Shown piece after piece: positions 25,445 through 37,192 of a stretch of DNA of 64,000 nt. The first letter of the stretch is position 1; the number at the start of each line of letters is the position of its first letter. Location of the stretch: contig NC_064043.1 in assembly GCF_932526225.1 (NCBI RefSeq), positions 5,819,501-5,883,500 on the forward strand, in the 5' to 3' direction. The notes under the pieces were generated by a model. That model was not told the origin of the DNA. It worked only from the letters and a program-made list of their open reading frames with translations, and made no database searches. Made by a program: the position numbers and the translations under genes. This stretch comes from Nematostella vectensis. Lineage: Eukaryota > Cnidaria > Anthozoa > Actiniaria > Edwardsiidae.

Positions 25445-28400
25445 TCAACCTGACTTTAGTTTCCCACTCGTTTGAGAGGCCGCGAGAGCTTCACTGGATA
25501 GGGAAATCGCTGGCTTGGCTAGTCGCTCATTCGAAGCGGATTGCACCTCTTTTGAAAGCTTGTCGGCGGATGCAGAGCTGGGCAACTTGCCTTTTTCTCT
25601 TGCCTTTTTGCTCTCCGCCTTGGTTTTTAACAAAGCCCGTTTCCACAGCCGCTTGATTTTCTTCCGCCTTGATTCCTCGTCATTCTCGATGGAAGATTCA
25701 CCGTCACTGAAGGAGTCTTTTTTACCGGCGAACCAGCTATGGCGCTTTTTTGACTTGTTACCCGACGGAGAGTCTCGCAGACGGGGAGGCGGGTCCTCCG
25801 AGGTGCTAGTAGTGGCGATCCCCTCAGGGGGTGGGATGGGGGAGGGAAGGACCAACACAAGTTGTTTCTGGGATGGGCGAGGGTTAACCGCGAGCGCTAG
25901 ATTCTCAGGTGCAGCTTGTTCTTGCAGGTCGCGGTTCGTTAGGCTTTCAGTACTCGTACCTGAAACAACAAATTGAAATTCACACGTTTATTGAGGTTTG
26001 GACAGTACACAAATATGATTGATTATCAGAACTATAATCGATTGATTTATTGATTGATTGGCTGATTATCAGAAAAACACCGAACATTCGCTGAGCGTGA
26101 AACGCTTCCGTTAGAGATCTTAGAGGATATAGAAAAAGTACTTAGCATATAAAGATGGATTGTAAACCTGGAACATGTCCACCGAACAAACGTCCTACTT
26201 TTTTTGTACGGTGAGCGCCGAAATGTTACTCAAATGTTAACCACACTTGCAGGAAATATTGTTTCTTTTCGCGGCGGCCATTTTTATCAGGCCATAGATA
26301 CACACGGTTTCAATATCTACAGTGTCTGTCTTCCACATACCACAGGCGACGTTTTTAGCCAGACGTTGAGCCCTATGCAGGCAAACTTTTGCTATTGTTT
26401 TTTATTTATTGGCGGCTGGCAAAGACTCTCTAAATCTGGCTAAACTTGTTACTACTACATACCTACTTGACTGGACAAAGTCACATCAATCAGACCAGTC
26501 TCCGCCGCACTCGTGTCCACGCCCTCTGCCAGGGAGACACGTGACCCTGTCACACTCGAATACGTGGGCGGAAGGTCTTCGTCGCCATGACAACCGCCAT
26601 TTACCTGACCCATCACAGGCTTTTCGGATAAGAATTTACCGCTTGCCTGCTTATGCGAGGCTTTCTCGGGCCTGTTGTCACTGCTAGCCTTTCTATGCTT
26701 GTCTAATGGGACTTTTCCAGAAACCTTGCGTCCAGTCCCAACGCTACCGATGTTGGCCACATTTGCAATAGCCTGGGAAACGACTGATTCCGACTCTAAA
26801 CCGGAAGTGGCGCTGCTTGACATGATAGGCAGGCCACTGAGAGCCTCGATCTGATACCATCTACGCTGACGCTCCTCCATCTCGTTGGTGACATCCGCCA
26901 GCGCCGCCCTGAAAGAAGGGAATAATGTTTAGGAAAACTGAGACTGACAGAAGGAATGGCAGCATGTCATAGATAGTATGGGTAGGTAACAAACGGCAGG
27001 AAAATGGTCGTAGCGGCGTCTAAGAAAGTTAATAGTAATTGCTAAAGTCTTACCTGGCTGCCAGAATTTGTTGGTCTACTTCGTCTATTGTGAGATCATG
27101 CGCCATCCGAAACGATCCGATAAAACTGTTTCTTTTCTTCCGTATCCGATCACACTGCAACAAAGCATGTTTATGTTAAAATATAATACAGAAAAAATGA
27201 CTCGATGTAACGCTACGACAAGGAACAGAAATTTGAACCATTTTATCGAAAAAAAAAATCAAGAATTTAACAAATATTTTACTGTTTTCAAGACCTGGCG
27301 CGTTTATTGTTTTATGACGTGTTATATAGGGCTTGTTACCTGATCTGTATATAACATGATGTAACGATCAATGACGTGACTTAGGGCGCGCTTTTACCCG
27401 TGATTCCGGAATGAGAATGGTTAGAATAGAAAAAGTGCGCGTTTGTTTATCCCACGTTTTCATTCCAGAATGGAATGAAGGGCATTCCACCCCTTCTGCT
27501 TCCTGTACGCTATGACTTGAATGCCACTCTGAACATTCGAGTCATTATTTCATTCACTCTGGCATTCGAGTCATTCTGCTACAGGTAGCAGAATGGGTGG
27601 AACGGCCTTCATTCCATTCCGGAATGGGAACGCGGGGTAAACGAACGCGCGCTTTTTCTATTCTGACCATTCTCATTCCGGAACCACGAGTAAAAAAACG
27701 CGCCCTTAGTTATGTGATAGGAATGCGTGACAAATAGCGTGATATGAAGTGACTAACCGCGTCCTTGGCTTCCGTCATCTGTTTGAGAGCCTGTGTGCGC
27801 TTCATCTGGAAGTGGCGTGACTCCTTGGTGTAGGTAATATGCAGCCACTGCGCAAGCTCCTCTGGCGCCTTCCATGATCGGTACTCTAGCTCGCGCTCGG
27901 CTTTGCGCAAAGCCTTACGCACCTGGGGTACCAAATTTGTTGGGGTTTTGTGAATATTAAAATACCGTATTATTTTGGAAAATGTAGGTATATTGTGTAT
28001 TATTTTGTTTTGTTTTATAATATGGAATTTCCCAGCGAGAAAGCATTTTCGAACCATCGACGGACGTCGCCGTCGTCTTTATTCTATCGAGATCACCATT
28101 GAAGCAAAATCAACCAATTACCCAAATAGTCGTGTTCGTTAACCAGAGTATGAAAATATGGTTCACTTAAAAAAACTGGTTGTCAACTCTGCCAAATTTT
28201 CGTCTTAAATGAGACTTTTTCAGGTCCTCGTTGGGTGTGACTTGACGTGCTTTCTGGGTGTTGCGTTACCTGTGTGACGCGCATAACGGTTGTCTGGGTT
28301 ACTTGTGTGACGTGACGTGCTTGCTGGGTGATTGCGTTACATGTGTTACGCGTAACGTTGATGTGATTTGTCTGCGTTACATGTAGGACGCAAGTTGTGT

Positions 28401-31400
28401 GAACGATCATACTTTTATATTTGTATAACTGCCTCTAGCGGCCTATGTGTAGCGTATGGATGGACTTATTGCTGTATTTCACCAACGATTGCGTTACTGG
28501 ATGTGATCTGTTACCTGCATCAATTCCTGTTCTGCGATATACAATCGCTGTAGTTGCTCCTTTGTGCCGTCTTTGGCGTCTTGGAGTCTCTCAGCTTCAA
28601 ACTATCAACAACAAACATTACAGACGGTAATGCCAGGCTAGTCCTACTACTCTGGCATTTTACTATCATAAACCCAAGGGGATTTATACGATTTGTGACC
28701 TAGATGATGATTATGAAATCAATACGTGATCATGTGATGAGCACGCGATGATCACGTGATGTATGTGCTACCTTTGATGCGTCTATCTCCTCCTGCAGCC
28801 TCGTCTCCAGGTCGCCTTTCTGTTTCATGGCTCGCTGATGGTCCTCCTCGGCGGCAGCCAAACTGTCAATCAAAACACCAACGAATAAACACCAACGTAT
28901 GTGTTGCAGAGAAAATTACCTGTGAAATCCTGGAAATGCTGGCGGGGTACATGATTGATTTGCGCTAGGTCGTGGGAAATGTATTACAAACTTTAAATGG
29001 TGATATCAATGATACGTCCTGAAATTTGATGAGGTACCAGTATGTGTGGTGATTGTTTATATTCAAACAATATGCTATGTTTAAGAAAGTAAATGTTTGA
29101 TTAAAATGGGAAGAGCAAAGTACAGTGATAGGTTTACGGAGCAGCTTGGAACTCACCGGGCTTGCAGGTCGGCAAAGTTCTTCTCCGCTTGTTGTAACAC
29201 CTTCAAGTCTCTCATGGTTTGCTCGATCTGCTGTTTAGCGCGTCGCTTCTGGTGCACGGCAAACCAGCACCCAACGGTAGCTATCAACACAGAGAACGCA
29301 ACAACGATGTCCTTCAAGAAGTTATGCCCAGATGCTGCAAAGAGAGATGTGTTCGGACGAGAGTTAGAACGACACGGACATGTGACACACGAGACATACG
29401 ACAATGACATTGGAACACAAAGATGGCGACAATGATTTTTTTCATGAAGTTATGACTAGATCCTGTAAAGAGAGATGCGAATCAATAAACGACACGGGCG
29501 ATGGTGACACGCAGAACATACGATGAACGGTTTTTTGATCCTTCAATAGCTTTATTAGACAACATAGATGTGGGTCATACGTAAACGGGCAATGCAGGAC
29601 GTACCCCCAAATAAACAAATTGGGAAAAACATGAATAAAAAAAAACTAACTGTGGTGGCAGCCACAGTTCCGTGCGATGGACCATGTACAGGGTAAGCCT
29701 ACGTTGAAAACATTGGCAAGTAGGGCCTGATAATGGTTCTTTAGGAAATATTTAAGCGCGAGTAGGCCAGAGAACTTACTGAGCTGAGTTAAGTTACATA
29801 CGAGATTCCATGGTTTCTCAATACGATTGAAATAATAAGAAGTTATGAACAGATGCTGTAAAGAGACATGCGATATTATTAGAACGACACGGGAATACGC
29901 GCAAACATACGACAAAGATAATAGATACGACGCCGACATCAGGTGATGCGCAACATGCTGCACGAAAAAACGATTACCGTGTAACATGGTCTTCCGCCTC
30001 GTTTTTTACGCAACAATTTGTTTTGCAGCATGCTGTAGGATTTTGAATCAGGATCAAAATCTTGCAACAACAAAAATGACGAATTTTGAAAAAAATTGAT
30101 CCGTGTAACATCACGGCGTCGTTTTTTGTGTGCAACAAATCCTACAATCCATATTGTTTTGGGCATGCAAACGAGGTCGTTGCAAACGATACATTGCATT
30201 TTGTTGCAAACGATGTTGCAAAAAGATCCGTCTAACACGTACGCCGAAAATGGTGGCGTCATTTGTTGCGCAAAAAAAACGATGTTGGCAACGACGCGTG
30301 CAACATCACCTATATACACCTATTTCAAAAAAGTTTGACGATAACAGAATGGAAAATGGAACAAAGTTTGGCCAATAATAATGTTTCTTTGTATTTAAAA
30401 TTCGTTCATTCATTACAAGGACCTCGCTACAAACTTAATTTAGCCTCACTGAATGTCATTAACAGATACAAGACTTGTTTTCCCTAACCAGTGGTGTTTG
30501 GCATTCATCATTTACCATTTTCTTATAGTCAACGAACGTATATGAAATAGGTGTATAATACGCTGTACCGTATATTGTACTCAAGAACTGCCAACAAAAA
30601 TAATGAGAGGGTCTTCCAAACGCTCTTGTCTGTCATTCTCATTCGTATATTTCAGATATAAAACCTGCCCCCCAAAAAATGAATTTGAATCTAAACTTAC
30701 TAAATCCGAGGACATCAGGAAGATCGAAAAAAAAAATAGAAAACGTATCTCCAATGATTTAAAGCACACGTCGTCGAGCCAATTGTACGAATTTGCAGTA
30801 ACAAATTACGTGAGATAAAAAACGCTAAGAAGGCGGGTAAGATTCAAACAAGGAAAGAGCTGGTGGAATTTTTCTGAGATTCTGATGGTGCTATGAAAGA
30901 GCTGGTGGAATTTTTCTGAAATTCTGATCGTGCCATGAAAGAGCTGGTGGAATTTTTCTGAAATTCTGATTGTGTCAGGCAGATAGGATAGTTTTTCCTA
31001 ATGAATTCAGCACAAGCAATTGGCAAAATCCACTTCATAAAATAGAACAAATATTAATTGATCCAGCGAACTAAGATTTTCTATAAAGGGGACTAGAAAA
31101 GCAAACAACGAACTCGAGATGCATCTAAACGTCAATAACAAACCCCAAAAGGTCTCCGCTGCTGCCCTCAGCAGCTCCACCATATGATAGACCACCCATC
31201 CATGTAAATCCATCGCAGAAACCAGCCCAGAATCATCCCACAACTGGAAGACGTTACATGATAGATGTGCTTCAAGTACCAACACAGCATACAAGCCAAT
31301 TATCGCATTACCACACACAAAACTAGGCACAATTTTGGCAGACATGTTATTTAAGATGACGCTTATGGACAGCCCTTGAAACGCCTCTGGATTGGCACAC

Positions 31401-34400
31401 GGCCGGGATGTTACATATCGCCTCAAAGACCAGGAGAAACAGCTAACTATTTAAGTGATTTCCCTAATTTCATAACGCAACGCAAAGGCAATTAGAATGG
31501 TGGTATGAGGAAACCGAAAAAATACTCCCGAAGGTTTATACACCCAGCCATAAAAAGATAGAGGATCCCCCACCACCCCCTGGAACAGTAGAATGGCGTT
31601 TTGTTTGACCCTTTTTACGGGATTACCTGGAGGTCCGAACAGAATGACGTCCATAGCGCGAAGAGAGATTTTCTTGCGATGTTTCGGATCTTTGACCCCC
31701 AGATCCGCGTGCAGGAAACCATTGTGCTTAGTTGCCAGTCTGAAAAAAAAAGAAAAGATGATACTAACTTCAATTCTCAACTTGTTTGAGACTGAATAAT
31801 CAATCATTTAACTTAGTGAGTCAGTGGAACTGTTAACGCCTGCAAGTCGTGATCTCTTCATTATAAAGAAGAAAGTAGAAAGAGAGAGCCAAGTACGTGA
31901 AGAAAAAGAAACAATAGGAAAGAAAACGGTTCATTTTTCAAGCGATTATGTCCCGCCTTCCTTCTCAGCTTTCTCCATTATTGAAAATAGACCCTCACAG
32001 TTGCAGAGCAGACTAAAGAACCAAGGAATAAAAAGCAACTTGTTTATCTCCTTTTCTCATGTCACTAGTTTGCGCAAAATCGTTTTACGCGTGTTACGCG
32101 ATTAACAAAGTTTAATGTTGGATTCCCTTGCTTAGTTTTTATCTCGCTTTTCTGATGTTGCGCAAACCCTGGTCCACGGAAACTCATGAAATGATATACT
32201 ATAGCTGCCCTTTAAGTAAGCAATAAAACTAGAAAACTGGATGCAAAAGCTATTTGCAGTTTTATCAAGTATTTTTATATCAAAGCAATAAAACTAGAAA
32301 ACTGGATGCAAAAGCTATTTGCAGTTTTATCAAGTATTTTCATATCAAAGCACCCTGTATGTGTGTGGCTTTAGTGTCATCACGTAGTAATAGTTTACTT
32401 ATTATCATAATCTATGCACAGCTTGTTTGACACGACCACCTGTAAGGCCAAACCACATTTGTGTACAGACTGTCAAAAAGTCAAGGAAATTGCAGTGAAG
32501 ATTGCCAACAGGGTATTATATTCAAGAATGCATTTACATGCCAAGAAGGTGTTACTTATATTGTGTAAATATGGGCCTTGAATGAATAACAAGTATGCAT
32601 AAAGCAATTTTCGGTCTTAAAACTCCCATCCACCGTTTGCACTAACACCATTCTTTCAAAGGGTGTATTCTACTAACAAACACTATAATCTCTGTTATTG
32701 TATATCTAGATCTTATTGCATGAGATTTTTGGCGTTTTTGGGAGAGGCATATTTTCAAGTTTTGTCCACAACCAAACTTTCAGAACTAAAATTTCATATT
32801 TTTTTTTCTCGCAAAAGGGAGCAAGGGTTTTAATACATTGCGAGTTTCTCAATACTGCAAGTGGCAATGATGCTTAACCTGTTCCATCCTTTTAAGATAA
32901 GAATCACATTTTTTTTTGCATCGCCCCACATGTTTTTTTTGTGGGCACTTTAATTTTGAAACATTTTGAGAAATAAAACAAGTACCTACATGTGGAATCA
33001 AGTATCATACAATACCTGGGTAACATTGAGCCATTAACACCATAAGACTTGAATGCCTCAGAGTACTGAGGCAAGTGAACACAGTCAACAAGCCATGATA
33101 CAACTTCTTTGCTGGTCCAATTATGTACTGAAAGAAAAGTTCATCAATTGCTAGGCAATACTAGACATGTCAAAAGTAACTGTAAAAAGTAGATTTAGTT
33201 TTCTCTATGTACAACAAAACACAACCCACCATCTGCAAGCCGACTATTAAGGGTATCAAATCAAGTCAATCCAGATTCAGAATGTAATATTGCTTAACAG
33301 TCAGAGAGAGGTGTCAGGATATTGTCATTTATATCTTACCCAAATGTAGGACAAATGCAACACATCATGGCGCGTACCTAGGATTGGCCTAGGGGGGTTG
33401 CGCAGTCATAGGTATCATATGGAAAAAGCATAGGATTTAAAAATCTATAATAAGAAATGACCCACTTTTGGCCGCCAAGGGTGGGTGCGCGTTCACCCTG
33501 CACATCCCCCTGTGTACGTGTGTGCACATGGCCTCTCAAAGCGCAAGTGCTAATAACCCAAATAGGACGATAAAACATCCAGTTTTACCTTCACTAGAAA
33601 CCCAGCTTTTCCATAGGTCTTCCACAGTGATCAGGGAGTCATTGCCATGGAAATGGTTGTGTCGATTTTGATCAGACAGATGGAGTTCATCCCTCATAAA
33701 CTGTTAATCAAAAGCAATGGTCTTGAAAAATTAGTGTTTAAAATGAAAGTACAAACTTACAAATGAGTTTTTATTTTACGAAATATTATTATCCCAAAAA
33801 ACCCAGCCAACAACATCTTTGTTGTTTTTATATGCAGCTGTATCTTTTATTTATATTTTACGTTGCTTTATGTGTTACATAATTCACAAAATGCACATTT
33901 TGCCTCCTTGGAGTTATGGATGTTTCAGGATCATATCCTGTCCATTTTAATAAACAGTTTGAGAAAGACATAATGTCTGGACCACTTAGTGTGTTTATCA
34001 TTACAATAACATCTGGTATCTCTGTTTAGGGGTAGACTAAAAGCTTGTAACTTTTCCTTTTCTTCTCTCCCACTAGAATTAGTTCACTTAATTAATTCCC
34101 CTAATGGAGGATGCATCTCTATTGACCATCCTCCATTATGTGACCAATCTATTGTCTCATTTTCTAACTATAAGTAGCAGTAAAAAAAACATTTATTTGT
34201 ACCCTCTGGCAACAAAACTGTCATTCTAGTGGGAGAGGAGAAAAGGAAAGGTTACAAGCTTTAAAATGTCACTGCATAGCTTGAAGACACTCAGAAATAA
34301 CACAAAGCATACAGTATTTTAGTTTCATTGCAGTAATAACCTATATTAAAATTTTACTTTGCTATGATCCAAAGGGACGCCATAATACTGTAAAGGTCTC

Positions 34401-35590
34401 ACAACATTTCTTAACAACGTAAGTGAGGCTTTGTCTTTCAGTTACCTCATCGGATTCACTGACGTCAACCTTGCCATCCCTGTCGTCATCCAAGTGGTAA
34501 TGGATCTGACTGATGCCAGCAAAGTTAAGCTTCTCGTTTTCATCAAGGGTTTCTAACAATAAAATAAATTAGACTTAGATATCCATCTCATAACTGGACT
34601 TTACAATGTTGAAATAAAAAAAATATTTTTTGAATGATAAAAAGATAATATAAGGATAAATAACTGTGCAAATGATGAGCTTAAAATTAAATACAGTTGC
34701 GGTAATATAAATGAAAGGGTGAATTTAAATGAAATATGAATGAACAACTCCCAGTAACAAACAGCATTTCACTTGGTCCAAGCAAATGTCATCAAGTTTG
34801 ATTTTTTAGACTATTGATTTCAGTGAGTAATTTTCTTGTCTATTGGTATCACTGACCTTGTCCATGACTTTATTTAAAATGGAATAATAAAAAATCAAGT
34901 TTCCTATCTGAGTACACACAACTGGCTTATTATGCAAACTCTGATGCCAACAATGGCAAATGTTTAATATTTGACTATGTATATCAATTAAAAAAAATAT
35001 ATCCACTATGACCTACTCGGTTTTTTTTTCTATTAAGTGTACTAATAAAATTTTTCTTACAAATTCGGATTAAAAATCTAAAAGACATTCTCAAAGCTGA
35101 ATAACAAAGTTTTATACTTTAATATATAATAACAAACTATTTATACTTCTTTCTGTAATCATTATTCACAAAGATGTGTGACGTGTTTTAGAAAGATTAA
35201 TTCAAATGCAGCAGTGAAAACATTTGCTGATTATCAGCGATATTCACTCTCTTAAAGATTTTAAAGCGTTATAAGAACTGAGGCTCTTATAAATAGGCGA
35301 ATAAGAGAATGAAAAAAATATGGGAGGAAATTTACATGCCTGTATTTTGTATGAGACGGACCAAAGGTGTATCATAGACAAGATAAAAATCGAATTTCCG
35401 TTAATGAAACTATAGGAATGGAAATATATATAAATTCAGTGATCGTGACAACGAAACGAAAGAACTGACCCATGGAGAGCGAAGGGCAAAAAAAATAACA
35501 AACGCTGATCGACGACCTACCGGTGAAATCGTGAGAAAGACAGACATTGAGATAGATCGCGGCTACTAGGAACAATTGCCAAAGCAACAT
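25445..35590 (-). CDS. STIM: Stromal interaction molecule (ER calcium sensor of store-operated entry)
   Basis: Twelve exons in reading order: 35590-35521, 34552-34446, 33700-33589, 33127-33016, 31739-31627, 29334-29157, 28862-28772, 28601-28515, 27922-27758, 27154-27054, 26908-26463, 25959-25445. All phases agree, giving 698 residues. A signal peptide spans residues 1-19. The EF-hand loop DDDRDGKVDVSE (45-56) has Asp/Glu at positions 1, 3, 5, 9 and 12. Then come a second-helix segment (LITVEDLWKSW), a SAM domain (NWTSKEVVSWL to LPQYSEAFKSY), FGPPG, and a membrane helix at about 179-199. Coiled coil 1 follows, then the CAD/SOAR region (REALRKAE-like, WKAPEELAQWL, RIRKKRNSFIGSFRMAHD, ERQRRWYQIEALSGLPI). 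The C-tail is Ser/Pro-rich with a lysine-rich stretch near RRKKIKRLWKRALLK. STIM senses lumenal calcium and opens Orai channels at ER-plasma membrane contacts. The mature N-terminus before the EF-hand is very short and lacks the two cysteines of human STIM1. Confidence 0.95.
27384..27705. mobile_element. Fold-back MITE with TTA target duplication (PIF/Harbinger-like)
   Basis: The two halves form an imperfect palindrome about 320 bases long. The left arm begins GGGCGCGCTTTTACCCGTGA and continues through TTCCGGAATGAGAATGG; the right arm is its near complement, ending CGCGCCC. TTA flanks both ends (27381-27383 and 27706-27708), the TWA target duplication typical of PIF/Harbinger elements. It sits in a STIM intron between the exons at 27154 and 27758. 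No coding capacity is seen. Confidence 0.75.
29441..29873 (-). repeat. Two diverged copies of the STIM exon-6 acceptor edge in its upstream intron
   Basis: The STIM membrane-helix exon begins at 29334 after an acceptor CTCTTTGCAG. Similar text recurs at about 29441-29480 and about 29833-29873, again with a CTCTTTACAG-type acceptor followed by ATCTRKTCATAACTTC-like exon sequence. The intron just upstream (landmarks such as ACGACACGG) is copied too. The copies have decayed and are not expected to code. Confidence 0.6.
29939..30310. mobile_element. Possible small inverted-repeat element
   Basis: The left end reads AGGTGATGCGCAACATGCTG and the reverse complement of the right end AGGTGATGTTGCACGCGTCG. 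The interior is rich in GTTGCA/TGCAAC words and AAAACGA runs. Terminal similarity is short and imperfect, and no target duplication is clear. Confidence 0.35.
30850..30972. repeat. 42-bp tandem repeat, three copies
   Basis: GAAAGAGCTGGTGGAATTTT followed by TCTGAAATTCTGATSGTGCC recurs three times in a STIM intron. The period of 42 keeps a minus-strand frame open, which is therefore not evidence for a gene. Confidence 0.85.
32221..32350. repeat. 65-bp exact tandem duplication
   Basis: CAATAAAACTAGAAAACTGG to the phrase ATCAAAG is present twice, head to tail (32221-32285 and 32286-32350), with about one base different. It is a recent duplication in a STIM intron. Confidence 0.9.
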
Positions 35591-35924
35591 TGAACCTCAC
35601 GTGGACTGGTCAATCTTGAGTCTTCCTCCTCATAATACTCTTGCCCTTTCAACAAACACGCGATACAAGCAGGAAAGGTTATTGTGATCACACGGATGTT
35701 GTTGGAACGGAACTTGAACTCAACTCAGGAGAGCTGCTTGGTTATCCCGACAAATTATCGATCGGAAATCGTTACTTTCGGTCCCTACGGAAGAAGTGCG
35801 AAGGGCCGATTGTCAATTCGTGCCTTCGTTTTCCGGCTCGTAGTTACGTCGTTGGGGCGCGATAGGAATTCGAAGCTGTGACACGTCAGAATTGCGTAGA
35901 AATTACACAAGCTACGATCACAAG
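35591..35924. promoter_or_regulatory. Shared bidirectional promoter region of STIM (-) and SRA1 homologue (+)
   Basis: The two start codons are 334 bases apart and point away from each other, so both 5' UTRs and core promoters must fit here unless hidden upstream exons exist. I see no TATA box. An E-box palindrome CACGTG lies at 35598-35603, near the STIM start, and ACACGTCA near 35880. The region is richer in CpG than the introns around it. Use of the E-box is not shown by sequence alone. Confidence 0.65.
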
Positions 35925-37161
35925 ATGCCGGTTGATCCGGGATCGAACGGTAAGATTTGCTTGATTTCTATTTTACTAAGACACTAAGGAAGGCCTTGAG
36001 AACATTTTTCTCGCCACAGACTTTCAACTGAGACAATGCTAGGCAAGTATTTTGGTAAAACTCATGGGTTGATCAGTAATGGCGGATTGTGGTATTGAAT
36101 TCTTTCTTTGATACCACTTTACTTTGAATATTTAGCAATTTATTCGCGTTTACCTTCAAGGAAGCTTTGATATTTTAGTTAAGCCAATGATCAATCATAT
36201 TTGGTCGAATGATTTTCTGTTTTCATTCGAATATTCTTTCTTGTTACCCCCTTACGCCTGACGTGTTCGCTAACACTTGGATATCTTTGTTGACTAACAG
36301 AGTTTACGTCATTCCGATATTCTCAACCATTCCAGATTATTTAAAGCACATTCCTTTCTTTTGTCGGCAACCGATTTGAATGAAGAAAACAATCCACTAT
36401 TAATATTGAGCACGGAAACGAAATTTACATCGACTTCAACGACGACGAAAAACGAGGCGACAGCAGTAACGGTTTTGTGTTGTGTTTATTGAGCTATGAA
36501 CCTTCTGTTTCCAGCTTCTGCGAGTGCTGTTCTGGCATATAATGGAGATTCACCAAGGGGATGGAATGATCCACCGACTTTTGCGTTTTCTGGGAACAAA
36601 TCAGGGGGATCAAGACCCAAACTAGACTTGAGGAAAAGAGTTTCCCACCAACAAGCTTTACACGGAGGGAATACTCCACCACCACAACCTATAAATCCCC
36701 CAAACCCGCCCTCATACCCTAGTATCGATGCTACGAATGGTGAGTACTTGATAGATTGATGAGTATACTCATAAAGTCAATATCACTGTTGTAAACTAAA
36801 TTATATAACACAAGCCGCAGAGGAAAGACGGCCTTGGGAATCTTGCATTATTCATGCATTACCTATACATATTACAATTTTTAAATTACTCTTGAATTGA
36901 AAATAAAGGACCGAGTACGAAAAGCAAAAGAGATACCAGAGAGAATGTAATAGCATTTTGATCCACAATGAATTTAGTGGTATTGTTTTGCCCCATACTA
37001 AGAGTATTTTATCACACTGCTTTACTACATGACTTGAACTCAGCCATTTTTTGAGACAGACAATAATTTTGCTTCAACAATAGACACTTTCATATTTTGT
37101 TGATCTCTTCCATCTACAGTGGAACCTAGATTCTACAATACTGCATAAATGCCCCATACAA

Positions 37162-37192
<31 letters not shown>

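Noticed and set aside
25515-25976. 153-codon plus-strand frame
   Set aside because: It lies antisense to the last STIM exon, whose minus-strand frame joins the rest of STIM in phase.
31007-31426. 139-codon minus-strand hydrophobic frame in a STIM intron
   Set aside because: It has no recognised domain or splice support, and part of it overlaps the 42-base tandem repeat; it may be a relic of a mobile element, but I cannot support it.
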